Of a stretch of 41,955 nt of DNA, positions 26,361 to 35,161 are shown in pieces (position 1 is the first letter of the stretch; each line of letters opens with the position of its first letter). Origin of the DNA: CAZEVY01 sp964515555. GTDB lineage: Bacteria; Acidobacteriota; Terriglobia; Bryobacterales; Bryobacteraceae. The notes under the pieces were generated by a model. It ran no database searches and was not told the origin of the DNA. It worked only from the letters and a program-made list of their open reading frames with translations. The DNA is taken from the NCBI GenBank assembly GCA_964515555.1, contig CAZEVY010000038.1, forward strand, positions 1 through 41,955, in the 5' to 3' direction. The position numbers and the translations under genes were made by a program.

Positions 26361-27146
26361 ATGACGCCTCTCCTCAGCCGCAGGAATCTCGTCGCCGGAC
26401 TGATCGGCGCCGGCGGCGCCGGTGTGGTCGGCGTGGGCCTCGGCTACCACTACCGGTTCCACGGCTGGGCCTTACTCAAGATGAACAAGCGCGGCCTGGC
26501 CGAGTTCCTGGCCGAATGCGACCGCATCCACGAAAAACGCCGCGCCCACACGGCGGAAAGAGTGAAAGCCCTCAAGCGCAAGTACGAGGAGCCTGTTCTG
26601 GGCCGCATTCGTGTGTGGGACCTGGTGCAGAAGATGCAGCAGGTTCACGATACCAGCGATCCGAGCCTGCTCGGCATGAGTCAGTTCGGTCACGTCGTCC
26701 AGGTGCTCGATGCGATGGAGTCCAGCGGCATCCAGGATCCCAACCTGTTCCTGCTGGCCCTGCTGCACGATGCGGGCAAGACCATCGTGCTCTCGGGCGA
26801 GGCGCCGGAGAACGTCTTTTGCCCGTCGCGGAGACTGGGCGAGTTCCCCGAAAAATGTGGCCTGGACCAGGTGGTCTTCCAGTTCGGCCACGCCGAGTTC
26901 ATCCATTCGAGGATCAAGGACCACGTCCCGCCCGAAGTCGCCTGGGCGGCGCGATACCACACCGTCCATCTCGCCGACGCTGAGCGCTTCATGACGGATG
27001 CCGAGCGCCGCACGACCGAAAGCCTCCTGCGGCCGTTTCGGCGCTTCGACGGCGGCTTCAAGTCCCCCTACCGCCAGCCGGACGTAAACCTCGAAAAGTA
27101 TCGCGAGCTGATCGAGCGGACATTCCCGCAGCCGATTCTGATCTGA
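26361..27146 (+). CDS. Tat-exported inositol-oxygenase (MIOX)-like protein
   Basis: The protein has 261 residues. The N-terminus LSRRNLVAGLIGAGG is a twin-arginine signal or anchor. The body is an HD-fold protein with all six metal ligands of myo-inositol oxygenase in order: His111, His136-Asp137 (LLHDAGK), His177 (FGHAEF), His200 (RYHTVH) and Asp230 (RRFDGGFKS). Lys140 and Lys234 match substrate-binding lysines, and the ending (DVNLEKYRELIERTFP) matches the MIOX tail. MIOX uses a di-iron site to cleave myo-inositol to glucuronate, normally in the cytosol, so export is unusual. The start at 26361 follows the N gap by 14 bases; the next gene begins two bases after its stop. Confidence 0.72.
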   Translation: MTPLLSRRNLVAGLIGAGGAGVVGVGLGYHYRFHGWALLKMNKRGLAEFLAECDRIHEKRRAHTAERVKALKRKYEEPVLGRIRVWDLVQKMQQVHDTSDPSLLGMSQFGHVVQVLDAMESSGIQDPNLFLLALLHDAGKTIVLSGEAPENVFCPSRRLGEFPEKCGLDQVVFQFGHAEFIHSRIKDHVPPEVAWAARYHTVHLADAERFMTDAERRTTESLLRPFRRFDGGFKSPYRQPDVNLEKYRELIERTFPQPILI

Positions 27147-27148
27147 AC

Positions 27149-28593
27149 GTGCCACCGGCGGGCCCCGAACCTCCGAGGCCCCTGGGCCGCGGCGAGGTAC
27201 TGTGTCTGCTCGCGATCCTCGCCCTCGCCGCCGCGCTCCGCGTACCGGGGATCGACACCGATCTATGGCTGGACGAGGTGATGCTCCTGACCGACGGCGT
27301 GCGGCTGCCGCTTCCGCGGCTGCTCTCCGAATTCAGCTCGGAGACGGTTCATGTGCTGTATGCGCTCGCCGCCAAGCTCAGCCTGGGGGTGCTCGGGGAG
27401 AGCGCCGCCGCGCCGCGGCTTCCGGCGGCGATACTGGGTGTCCTCTCCATCTGGGCCGTGTGGTGGCTGGGCCGGACCTGGATGTCGCCCCGGGAAGGAC
27501 TCCTCGCGGCGGCGTTGACTGCGGTCTCCTTTTCGCACGTGTGGTTTTCGCAGAACGCTCGCGGGTACACCGGACTGCTTCTGGCGACGCTCCTCTCCAC
27601 CGGCCTCTACCTGCGCGCCCGGCACGGCGGCGGCAACCTCGCCTGGATGGCGAACACGGTCACCATTCTCCTGGGAATGTGGATTCACCTGACGATGGTT
27701 TTCGTGGCCCTGGCGCATGCCGCGGTCGCCTTGGCCGACCGCTTTTGGGCGCGGACCAGGCACCCGATCGGCTGGAAGCCGCTCGGCGCGATCGTACTGG
27801 CGGGCCTGTTGACCCTGCTGGTGTACGCATCGGCGCTCCCGGGAATGTCGGCCTTCTTCCTGGACCGCGTGACAAGACCCCCGCGAACCAGCCAGTTTCG
27901 TGGGCCGCAATACCTCGCCTACCAGGTTCTCGACCGGTTCGCCGGCGCCAACCTGGGGCTGGCGGTCACCTTCGGCGCCGGGATTCTGTTGGCGATCGGG
28001 GCGGTCTCGCTCTGGCGGCGCGACCGGCGCGCAGCGGCGAGTTCCTGCTGCCGGCAGCCATCTACCTGATCGCGATGATCGCCATGGGTCGGGTCCTTCG
28101 TCCCCGCTTCTTCTTCAACTCCGCGGGATTCGGACTCCTGCTGGCGATCCACGGGATCAGCGTTCTCTCCGAAGGGGCGGCGCGCCGATGGACCCGTTGG
28201 GGACCGCGGCTGTGGCCGGCCGCCGCCGCTATCCTGCTGATCGCCTCGGCATGGGATCTACGGAGGGTCTACGCGCACCCCAAGCAGGACTTCACCAGCG
28301 CTCGCGATCTCGTGGAGAGCCTTCGCCGACCGTCCGACTGCATGGTTGCCGTCGGCGAGGGGGCCTACGCGCTTGCCTACTACGCGCCGCACTGGACGAT
28401 CGCGCCGCACGTCCGGAACCTGGCGGTCGCGCGCTGCCCAGGCGCCGCGTACGTCGTTTACACACTGCCACGCCGCCTGCGGGCGATGCGCCCGGGGCTG
28501 TTCGCCGATCTGGAAGCGAACTACTCGTTGATCCGCGTGTTTCCGGGTACGCTTGCCGACGGAGACGTCTACGTTCGGCGGTCGCGCGATTGA
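27149..28593 (+). pseudogene. GT39-like membrane glycosyltransferase, frameshifted
   Basis: Reading starts at a GTG two bases after the MIOX-like stop. The first frame gives a multi-helix membrane protein: LAILALAAALRVPGIDTDLWLDEVMLL has the luminal Asp-Glu of the ArnT/PMT (GT39) family, and FSHVWFSQNARGYTG follows. It ends at 28069. The second frame carries on the protein (GEFLLPAAIYLIAMIAMG through VFPGTLADGDVYVRRS) to 28593. The switch lies between about 28015 and 28036 and fits one missing base: adding one gives 482 codons. GT39 enzymes transfer sugars from polyprenyl phosphate on the outer face of the membrane. This is either a real inactivating deletion or a sequencing error near the gap. 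Confidence 0.7.
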
Positions 28594-28623
28594 CGCGGCG
28601 GCTGACGGTTATCCTGGTGGGGA

Positions 28624-29058
28624 GTGCGCACCTCCCGAAGACGATACCCCGCCCGTCCCATCGTCGGCGTGGGCGCGCTGATCCTCGACGGTGATCGGAT
28701 TCTCCTGGTCGAGCGCGCGCGCCCGCCGCTGGCGGGCTTCTGGTCGTTGCCCGGCGGCGCCGTCGAAACCGGAGAACGCCTCGAAGACGCGCTGCGGCGC
28801 GAAGTCGCCGAGGAGACCGGACTCAAGGTGAAGCCTCTGGCGATCGTCGAAGTCTTCGAGCGCATCACGCGCGACCGGCGCGACCGCGTCCTCTACCACT
28901 ACGTGCTGATCGACTACCTGTGCCACGCCACCGGCGGACGCCTCATGGCGGGCGACGACGCCGGCCGCGCCTGCTGGTTCGCGCGCCGCCAGCTCTCGCG
29001 TCTCCGCCTCACCGAGGGAACGCTCGCTGTCATCCGCAAGGCGCTCCGGACGCGATGA
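28624..29058 (+). CDS. Nudix hydrolase
   Basis: This 144-residue protein has a full Nudix box: GGAVETGERLEDALRREVAE continuing ETGL, with the G-x5-E-x7-REUxEExGU spacing intact. The fold start VGVGALILDGDRILLVERARPPLAGFWSLPG is of the ADP-ribose pyrophosphatase/MutT type. It would hydrolyse a nucleoside diphosphate linked to another group, releasing a nucleotide; the substrate is unknown. The start is GTG. The stop codon overlaps the mutS2 start (ATGA), so the two genes are coupled, which suggests a common housekeeping or repair role. Confidence 0.88.
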   Translation: MRTSRRRYPARPIVGVGALILDGDRILLVERARPPLAGFWSLPGGAVETGERLEDALRREVAEETGLKVKPLAIVEVFERITRDRRDRVLYHYVLIDYLCHATGGRLMAGDDAGRACWFARRQLSRLRLTEGTLAVIRKALRTR

Positions 29059-31463
29059 TCCACTCCAGCGCCGATCTCCTCGAGTTTCCCGCCGTCCGGC
29101 GCCTCGTCGGGCGTTGGGTTGCGAGCCCTCCAGGCCGCCGCGCGCTCGCCGCCGTCGAGCCGACCGACGACAGCCCCGCACTCGAAGAAACTCTGGCCGA
29201 AACCGCCGAGGCCGTCGCCTACCTCGACGCCGCCGCGCAACCCCAGCCCGCGGCGCGCGGATCGGCGCTTCGCCCGCGATTCGGCTCGGTTCCCGACTGC
29301 GAGGCTTCCCTCGCGCGGCTCGCCATCGAGGGCGCGGTGCTCGAGGGCGCGGAGATTCTCGCGTTGACCGCCCTGCTCGACGTCGCCGGGAACACTCGTT
29401 CGGCGCTGCGCCTCGCCGGCGCGCGCTTTCCGCGCCTGGTTGCGATCGGCGACCGCATCGCCGACTTCGGCCTCCTGACCCGCGACTTCGGCGCCAAGCT
29501 GTTGCCCGGCGGACTGGTCGCCGACCACGCCAGCCCCGTGCTGGCGCGCGTACGGCGCGAGATCGACCGTCAGCAGCGCGCGATCCAGGAGTCGCTCGAG
29601 CGCTTCCTTCGCGTGCATCGCGACGACGGCGTGCTCCAGGAGGACTTCGTCGCCATCCGCAACGACCGCTTCGTGATTCCGGTGGTGCCCGGCCAGCGCC
29701 GCCGGGTCGAAGGCGTGATTCACGGCGCGAGCGGCAGCGGCCACACGCTGTTCCTCGAACCGCTGGAGACCATCGAGCTGAACAACGATCTCGTCCGCCT
29801 CCGCGAGGAGGAGGCGCGCGAGGTGCATCGCATTCTTGCCGAGATGACGGCGCGACTGCGCGAATCGGCCGCCGATATCGAGGCGGCGAGCGAAGCCGTC
29901 GGCGCGCTGGATCTCCTCTTCGCCAAGGCGGAGTTCGCTCGGGAGTTCGGCTGCACCGTGCCGAAGCTGAGCCCGCCGGACGCGCCCCGCCTGGCCTTGC
30001 GCGAGGCGCGCCATCCGTTGCTCGAAGACGTCCTGCGCCGCCGCGGCCGCCACGCCGTGCCGTTTTCACTGACCCTCGACGGCGCGCGGCGCACGTTGCT
30101 GATCAGCGGACCCAACACGGGCGGCAAGACCGTCACGCTGAAGACCGCCGGTCTCATCGTGCTCATGGCACAGGCCGGACTTCCGGTCCCCTGCGCCGAG
30201 GCTGAGACGCCGTTGTTCGCCCTGGTGCTGGCCGACATGGGCGACAACCAGTCCATCGAGGAGAGCCTCAGCACCTTCTCGGCGCACATGCAGCGCGTGC
30301 GCGAGATGCTGGATCTCGCCGAGCCCGGCGCGCTGGCGCTGCTCGACGAACCGGGCCGCGCCACCGACCCGGACGAAGGCGGCGCTCTCGGCGTCGCCAT
30401 CCTCGACCATTTCCGCCGCGCCGGCGCCTTCACGCTCGCCTCCACGCATCTCATGGCGATCAAGACCTACGGCGCCACCGAGCAGGGCGTCGTCAACGCG
30501 TCGATGAGCTTCGACGACGACACGCTGGAGCCGACCTATCGCCTCGATATCGGCGCGCCCGGCCGCTCGGCGGGCCTGGAGATCGCCGCGCGCCTGGGCC
30601 TGCCCGCGGCGCTGATCGACCGCGCGCGCGCGACCATGACGTCGGCGCAGCGGGATGTCGCCGACTACCTGCGCCTCCTGCGCGCGGAAACCGAAGCGGC
30701 CCGCGATCGCGCCGGCGCGCTGGAGCGCGAGCGGTCGGCGATGGAGGAGGAGCGCCGCGGCCTGGCGCGCGAATGGGAGAAACGCGAGTCGGCGAAGCTC
30801 CGGGAGATCGACCGCCGCGCCGAGGAGACGCTGGCGAAGTTCGAACGCGAAGCGCGGGAGACGATCGCGAAGATCGGCGAGGAAGCGTCGTCGCGCAAGG
30901 CCGGCGATCGGGCGCAACGCCGGGTCGCGCAGGCTCGCCGCGAATTGCGCGAGGAGATCGTCGCCACCGTGCCGCCCTCATCACCCCAAGCGCCGCCCTC
31001 GCCGATCCGCGAGGGCGCGCGCGTCCGGCTGCGCGACGTGCGCGGCGCGGTACCGGTTCGTCGCGTATTCGACGATGGAACCATCGAAGTGGAAGCCGGC
31101 GTGATGAAACTGCGCGTCGCCGCGGACGACGTCGTCGAGGTCCTTCCCGATGCGCCCCCCGCGCCGCCGCGCGGCGTCTCGGTCCATGCGGCTGCGCGAA
31201 CGGGCGGCGTGCCGCGCGAGCTCAACGTGATCGGCCGGTCGTCGGAGGAGGCGCTGGAGGAGGTGGACAAGTTCCTCGACACCGCGGCGATGGCGTCGGT
31301 CGAACGCGTCCGCATCGTGCACGGCCACGGCATGGGCATCCTGAAGAAGGCGATCGCGCGCCTGCTGGCGGGGCACCCGCACGTGGCGAAGTCCTACGAA
31401 GCGCCCCCGCGCGAAGGCGGCGCCGGAGCAACGCTGGTCGAGTTAAAAGGCGAGGGCGAGTAG
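29055..31463 (+). CDS. mutS2: MutS2 family ATPase/endonuclease
   Basis: The protein has 802 residues from the ATG that overlaps the Nudix stop. It has a MutS core with DFVAIRNDRFVIPVVPGQRR and the VIHGASGSGHTLFLEPLE clamp region. Walker A is GPNTGGKT (352-359), and the ABC-type Walker B region is ALALLDEPGRATDPDEGGAL, where the usual DELGAGTDP is altered. A charged coiled-coil insertion (about 530-630) and a C-terminal Smr domain (about 722-800) follow. The Smr motifs are atypical: LNVIG instead of LDLRG, and HGHGMG instead of HGKGTG. MutS2 suppresses homologous recombination and rescues collided ribosomes; nuclease activity here is uncertain. Confidence 0.92.
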   Translation: MIHSSADLLEFPAVRRLVGRWVASPPGRRALAAVEPTDDSPALEETLAETAEAVAYLDAAAQPQPAARGSALRPRFGSVPDCEASLARLAIEGAVLEGAEILALTALLDVAGNTRSALRLAGARFPRLVAIGDRIADFGLLTRDFGAKLLPGGLVADHASPVLARVRREIDRQQRAIQESLERFLRVHRDDGVLQEDFVAIRNDRFVIPVVPGQRRRVEGVIHGASGSGHTLFLEPLETIELNNDLVRLREEEAREVHRILAEMTARLRESAADIEAASEAVGALDLLFAKAEFAREFGCTVPKLSPPDAPRLALREARHPLLEDVLRRRGRHAVPFSLTLDGARRTLLISGPNTGGKTVTLKTAGLIVLMAQAGLPVPCAEAETPLFALVLADMGDNQSIEESLSTFSAHMQRVREMLDLAEPGALALLDEPGRATDPDEGGALGVAILDHFRRAGAFTLASTHLMAIKTYGATEQGVVNASMSFDDDTLEPTYRLDIGAPGRSAGLEIAARLGLPAALIDRARATMTSAQRDVADYLRLLRAETEAARDRAGALERERSAMEEERRGLAREWEKRESAKLREIDRRAEETLAKFEREARETIAKIGEEASSRKAGDRAQRRVAQARRELREEIVATVPPSSPQAPPSPIREGARVRLRDVRGAVPVRRVFDDGTIEVEAGVMKLRVAADDVVEVLPDAPPAPPRGVSVHAAARTGGVPRELNVIGRSSEEALEEVDKFLDTAAMASVERVRIVHGHGMGILKKAIARLLAGHPHVAKSYEAPPREGGAGATLVELKGEGE

Positions 31464-31520
31464 CGCGCGGGATGCGCGAAATCGCCCAAACCTGATAACC
31501 TTGGGTGTCTGGTACTCGCC

Positions 31521-32336
31521 TTGAACCGATCACTTCTCCTCGTCCCCTGCCTTTTCCTATTGCCCGGGTTGACGGCCCAGACGCCGCCGCCGAGCCCGCC
31601 GCCCCAGGACCCCAAGCCCCCGGCGACCCAGGCGCCGAAGCCCCCGGCGCCCGTCTTCCGCAACCCCGTCTACGTGCGCCGCTTCTCGCTCGGCATCTCG
31701 GCCAGCTTCATGCTGCCGAACCCGATCCGCAGCGAGGACATCACCCAGAACCCGTCTACCAACCCGCCGATCTCGATCACCTCGACCAACGACCCCAAGC
31801 AGAACATCGCCGCCTACGGCGCCATCGCCCAGCTCGCCGTCAGCGAGCGCATCGCCGTCGCCGTGCACCCGACGATCCGAAAGATCGCCTTCAACTCCAA
31901 CACGCGCCGCTTCGAGGGAACCGACAATCCCACCACTTTCGCCGACGAGCGCCGCATCACAGTCACCACCGGCGACACCCGCGCGCGATACCTCGATGTG
32001 CCCGTGCTCATGCGCTACTACGGACGCGACCGCACCGAGGACGGCCACCGCTGGTTCGCCGAAGCCGGTCCCTCGGCGCGCCTGGTGCGCGGCGTTCGCA
32101 CCTCCCGCCAGATCACGCTTCCGGACGGCTCCACGCAGACCGACAACTCTCCAGCCGCACACAAGAAGAACGTGCTGGGCGTCGCGGGCGGACTTGGCGG
32201 TCAGTTCATCGATCCGCTCGGCATCCGACTGGTGTTTGGCGCCCGCTACACGCGCTGGTTCAACTCCGCCTTCAACGAGATCAGCGGGCGCTCCCGGCGC
32301 CACCAGGCGGAGATTTACATCGCTCTGACGTTCTAA
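31521..32336 (+). CDS. Outer-membrane beta-barrel protein
   Basis: This 271-residue protein has a signal peptide (RSLLLVPCLFLLPGLTAQ) followed by a Pro-rich stretch (about 20-45). A barrel of roughly eight strands follows, with alternating hydrophobic and polar residues: RFSLGISASFMLPN, AIAQLAVSERIAVAVHPTIRK, LDVPVLMRYYG, RWFAEAGPSARLV, GVAGGLGGQFIDP and the last strand AEIYIALTF, which ends in Phe as assembled outer-membrane proteins do. The start codon is TTG; no other start gives a complete signal peptide. It lies 58 bases after mutS2 and overlaps the convergent aldolase gene by four bases. The function is unknown. Confidence 0.75.
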   Translation: MNRSLLLVPCLFLLPGLTAQTPPPSPPPQDPKPPATQAPKPPAPVFRNPVYVRRFSLGISASFMLPNPIRSEDITQNPSTNPPISITSTNDPKQNIAAYGAIAQLAVSERIAVAVHPTIRKIAFNSNTRRFEGTDNPTTFADERRITVTTGDTRARYLDVPVLMRYYGRDRTEDGHRWFAEAGPSARLVRGVRTSRQITLPDGSTQTDNSPAAHKKNVLGVAGGLGGQFIDPLGIRLVFGARYTRWFNSAFNEISGRSRRHQAEIYIALTF

Positions 32337-33103
32337 GAAGCGGTTAATTCTCGGGCGATCGCCTGGGCGCGCTCGTAGAGCATCCCCACGTCGCTTGAAC
32401 ACCCCAGGAACCGCATGCCGCGCTCCCGCCAGAAGCGCGCCAACTCGATCGTGCGCGTCTGCGTCCCAGGTGCGACCCCATGCGTGACGCAACTGTCGCG
32501 CACCTTCTCCATCGCGTCGACGACGCTCATGTGCTGGAACTGCCCGGGGACGCCTAGCGAGATCGAAAGGTCCGCCGGCCCGATCATCACCGCGTCGACG
32601 CCAGCGACTGATAGCAGCTCGTCGCGCGCTTCCACGCCGCGCCGCGTCTCGATCTGAAACACAACCAGCGTGTTGGCGTTGATGTGCTCGATCATCTCGG
32701 GCATCGTGACTGCTTCGAAATCGACATGAAAGGCCGTCAACCCGAAGCCCCGCGCACCAACCGGCGGGAAGCGGCACCAGCTCACGGCTTTCTCCAGCGC
32801 CTCGGGCGATTCCATACGCGGCAGGATGATTCCCTGCGCGCCGCAGTCCAGCGCGCGCGCCACCAGCGGATACTGCATGTCGGCCACGCGCACGATCGGC
32901 GAGAAGCCCGTCGTCACCGCCACGCGGCAGATGTCCTGCACGGTCTCCAGGTCGAAGCCGCCGTGCTCGGTGTCGATGAAGGCCCAGTGGAATCCGGCCG
33001 CCGCGAGGATCTTCGCGACATCGGGCGAGCGCAATTGCCCGAAGTTGGTGCCCAGTTGCACGCGCCCCTCGGCGAGCGCCTTCTTGACGGTGTTAACGCG
33101 CAT
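32333..33103 (-). CDS. HpcH/HpaI-type aldolase
   Basis: This is a 256-residue TIM barrel of the class II pyruvate-aldolase family. Diagnostic stretches are LGTNFGQLRSPDVAKILAAAG, FIDTEHGGFD, GAQGIILPRMES, VSWCRFPPVGARGFG, and the metal-binding residues in FQIETRRGVE (Glu) and VMIGPADLSISLG (Asp). Relatives cleave 2-keto-3-deoxy sugar acids such as 2-keto-3-deoxy-L-rhamnonate, or 4-hydroxy-2-ketoheptanedioate, to pyruvate and an aldehyde. The substrate here is not resolved. It lies next to the barrel gene by a four-base convergent overlap and is 19 bases downstream of the ABC/LolA operon, so it could be its last gene. Confidence 0.88.
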   Translation of the reverse strand: MRVNTVKKALAEGRVQLGTNFGQLRSPDVAKILAAAGFHWAFIDTEHGGFDLETVQDICRVAVTTGFSPIVRVADMQYPLVARALDCGAQGIILPRMESPEALEKAVSWCRFPPVGARGFGLTAFHVDFEAVTMPEMIEHINANTLVVFQIETRRGVEARDELLSVAGVDAVMIGPADLSISLGVPGQFQHMSVVDAMEKVRDSCVTHGVAPGTQTRTIELARFWRERGMRFLGCSSDVGMLYERAQAIARELTAS

Positions 33104-33122
33104 GACTCTTGAGCGTAGCGAA

Positions 33123-34334
33123 TCAGAAGCTGTAGCGCAGCGCCAGCATCGCGTGCGAGTTGCGGCGGTACTGGCCGAGAAAATCGCCCGGCTCGCCGCG
33201 GATCAGCGTGAAGCTCGCGCCCGCCCGCCAGTGCCGCCCGAGAAGATGCGTGTACTCGCCCTTCACCCACACGCCGTCGCCGTTGCGCCGCACCGCGGCC
33301 TCGATGGCGACGCTCCTGCGCGCGTCGATGGTGTACCCGGCGCGTCCCAGAAACGCGCGCGCGAACCCGCGATCCGGAGCGAACCCCAACGGGTTCCGGC
33401 GCGACGTCACCGCCTCGCCCGCGTAGCCGCCGACGAAGACCCATTCGCCGCTCGTGCGCTCCAGTTGCACCACGTAGAGCGCGTATTCGTCGGCCTGCTG
33501 CGTCGCCGAGGTAAACCACGCCGCCTCGCCCTTCACCGTGAACCACGCCAGTGGAACCGCCGCGTCGAAGCCGTAGAGCCGCAGACGCGGATACACGCGA
33601 GTGACATCGACCGTCAGCGGCGCGCCCAGGCGCGCCTCGAACAACGAGAGATGATGGAAGCCCTCGAAGAATACGACCGAGTGCTCGTGCCGCGCGCCGA
33701 CGTAGTTCCATCGCGCGCCGAACTGCGAGCGCCCCGGAAACCGCGCGCCGAGGTCGCGCACACGGAAGAATTCGGCGCCGGGCGGCAGCACTGTCCAGCG
33801 CTGATCGAGGAGCGGCGTGCGGCTCGGCGTGAACCGCGGCGTCCACACCGCGTCGACGGTGTTCTTCCCCGATTCGTACGTCAGCCGCGCCGCCGTCACG
33901 CCGAGCAGCTCCGCGTCGACCACGCTCAGGTAGTCGCGCGGCGCGAAACGATCGGTCGGATTCAGGATGTCGGCCTTGCCCCAGCGGATGAACTGCCGGC
34001 CGAACTCCGCCGTGAAGCCGCCGCGATGGTACTGCGCACTGAATCGGCGCAGCGAGAACGCCGGACGTTGGAGCCGGCGGTCCTCGAAGTCGGCGCGGGC
34101 CTCGCGCTCCACCTGGCGATGCGTGTCCGCGCGAGCATCGAGCGACCCGAACAGCTTCCATCCCGCGCCCAGGTCGAGCGAAGGCTCCCACCGCAGCAGC
34201 GCGTCGCCGACGATACGCCCGCTGTCGCCGGGCGCCGTTTGCGGATAGAGGAGGAAGCGCGTCTCGAAATAGCCGCGATGGTCGAACGTCTGGGCGGCGA
34301 GCGGAATCGCCACAACCGCCGCCAGCGCTCTCAT
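33123..34334 (-). CDS. Outer-membrane barrel protein, DUF1302-like
   Basis: The protein has 403 residues with a short signal peptide (MRALAAVVAIPLAAQ). Long amphipathic strands follow: HRGYFETRFLLYPQ, LLRWEPSLDLGAGWKLFGSLDARAD, FTAEFGRQFIRWGKADILNPTDRFAPRDY, and the terminal strand AMLALRYSF, which ends in Phe. The GRQxIRWGKADxLNPTDxF pattern is the one found in DUF1302-type outer-membrane proteins that accompany lipid-export transporters and LolA-like proteins. It is the last gene of a four-gene overlapping set (ATPase, permease, LolA-like, this), suggesting the outer-membrane end of a lipid or hydrophobic-compound pathway. The start overlaps the stop of the LolA-like gene by four bases. Confidence 0.75.
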   Translation of the reverse strand: MRALAAVVAIPLAAQTFDHRGYFETRFLLYPQTAPGDSGRIVGDALLRWEPSLDLGAGWKLFGSLDARADTHRQVEREARADFEDRRLQRPAFSLRRFSAQYHRGGFTAEFGRQFIRWGKADILNPTDRFAPRDYLSVVDAELLGVTAARLTYESGKNTVDAVWTPRFTPSRTPLLDQRWTVLPPGAEFFRVRDLGARFPGRSQFGARWNYVGARHEHSVVFFEGFHHLSLFEARLGAPLTVDVTRVYPRLRLYGFDAAVPLAWFTVKGEAAWFTSATQQADEYALYVVQLERTSGEWVFVGGYAGEAVTSRRNPLGFAPDRGFARAFLGRAGYTIDARRSVAIEAAVRRNGDGVWVKGEYTHLLGRHWRAGASFTLIRGEPGDFLGQYRRNSHAMLALRYSF

Positions 34335-35161
34335 GACCCGCGACGCAGTGCCTGCAAGGTGAAATCCTCGTCCTTCATCGGGACGTTATAGTCGAGCTTT
34401 TCCAGCTTCATCACCGTGCGGCTCGAGCGCTTCACGTCGAGCACCTCGACCGTGCGCGGCGTCCAGATCCCCTCGATCCTCTCCACGTCCGACCACCGCA
34501 GCCGCCGCACCAGCGCGTCGCCCGCGAAGGCCTCCACCTGCACGAACACCAGCACATCCTTCCGCACCCAGCCGACCGTGTGCGTGTACTGCGACGACTT
34601 CCCTTTCTTCGGGCGCGACTCCACCTTCCAGCACGCCTCGCCGTCGAGCGCCGCCTCGCCGATCAGCCGGTAGTCGTACTGGTCGACATCGCGCTCTTCC
34701 AGATCCTCGAAGCTGAAGTCCGTGCCGAAGAACCGCGTCGACCGGTCCTGCAACGCGATCCGCCGCTCGCGCTGGATAGCGGGCGTCCACATCCACTGGT
34801 CGCTGGCGCGCTCCGGGTGATTCACGATCAGCACGGCGACGCCCTTGACCTCGGGCGGCTCCGTGAATCGCAGGATCGCCTTGCTCGCCCCCGCCGAGCC
34901 GATGCGCCGATAGGTCCACCGCTTTTCGGTAATCCGCCGCCGCGCGTCGATCACCTGAAGCGTCCCCTCGTAGCGCTGCGACGACGACCGCGCGCGCTTC
35001 TGCGCCTCGGCCACGATCTCCCGCGCGTCCTGCGCGACCACCGCGGCACAGAGGCACCAGATGAACCGCTTGCTGACGCGCGCGGCTCGGAACCGCTGAT
35101 TCTGAGCCGCGACCGTGAGGGAGCGGTTGTCACATCCAAGGCGCCACAGCGGCTTATTCAT
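34331..35161 (-). CDS. Outer membrane lipoprotein-sorting (LolA-like) protein with repeat-derived N-terminus
   Basis: This is a 276-residue protein. Residues from about 45 onward match the LolA-like sorting protein family (COG2834): AREIVAEAQKRARSSSQRYEGTL, KAILRFTEPPEVKGVAVLIV, QWMWTPAIQRERRI, GTDFSFEDLEERD and the end DYNVPMKDEDFTLQAL. These are concave beta folds that carry hydrophobic cargo across the periplasm. The signal-peptide core is FIWCLCAAVVAQDA (about 33-46). The preceding 28 residues are largely encoded by dispersed repeat copy B (35066-35126). The only start in frame is the ATG at 35161, inside the permease stop (ATGAATAA), so translation is coupled. Confidence 0.78.
   Translation of the reverse strand: MNKPLWRLGCDNRSLTVAAQNQRFRAARVSKRFIWCLCAAVVAQDAREIVAEAQKRARSSSQRYEGTLQVIDARRRITEKRWTYRRIGSAGASKAILRFTEPPEVKGVAVLIVNHPERASDQWMWTPAIQRERRIALQDRSTRFFGTDFSFEDLEERDVDQYDYRLIGEAALDGEACWKVESRPKKGKSSQYTHTVGWVRKDVLVFVQVEAFAGDALVRRLRWSDVERIEGIWTPRTVEVLDVKRSSRTVMKLEKLDYNVPMKDEDFTLQALRRGS
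35066..35126 (-). repeat. Palindromic dispersed repeat, copy B
   Basis: On the minus strand the 23-base arms lie at 35126-35104 and 35088-35066 around a 15-base loop. They match the arms of copy A (326-378) at nearly every base, while the loops differ in sequence and length. This copy lies inside the predicted 5' coding region of the LolA-like gene, supplying about 20 codons upstream of its signal peptide. Confidence 0.6.

Noticed and set aside
28015..28069. Programmed frameshift in the glycosyltransferase gene
   Set aside because: No slippery heptamer or downstream stimulatory structure was seen near the switch; a missing base is simpler.
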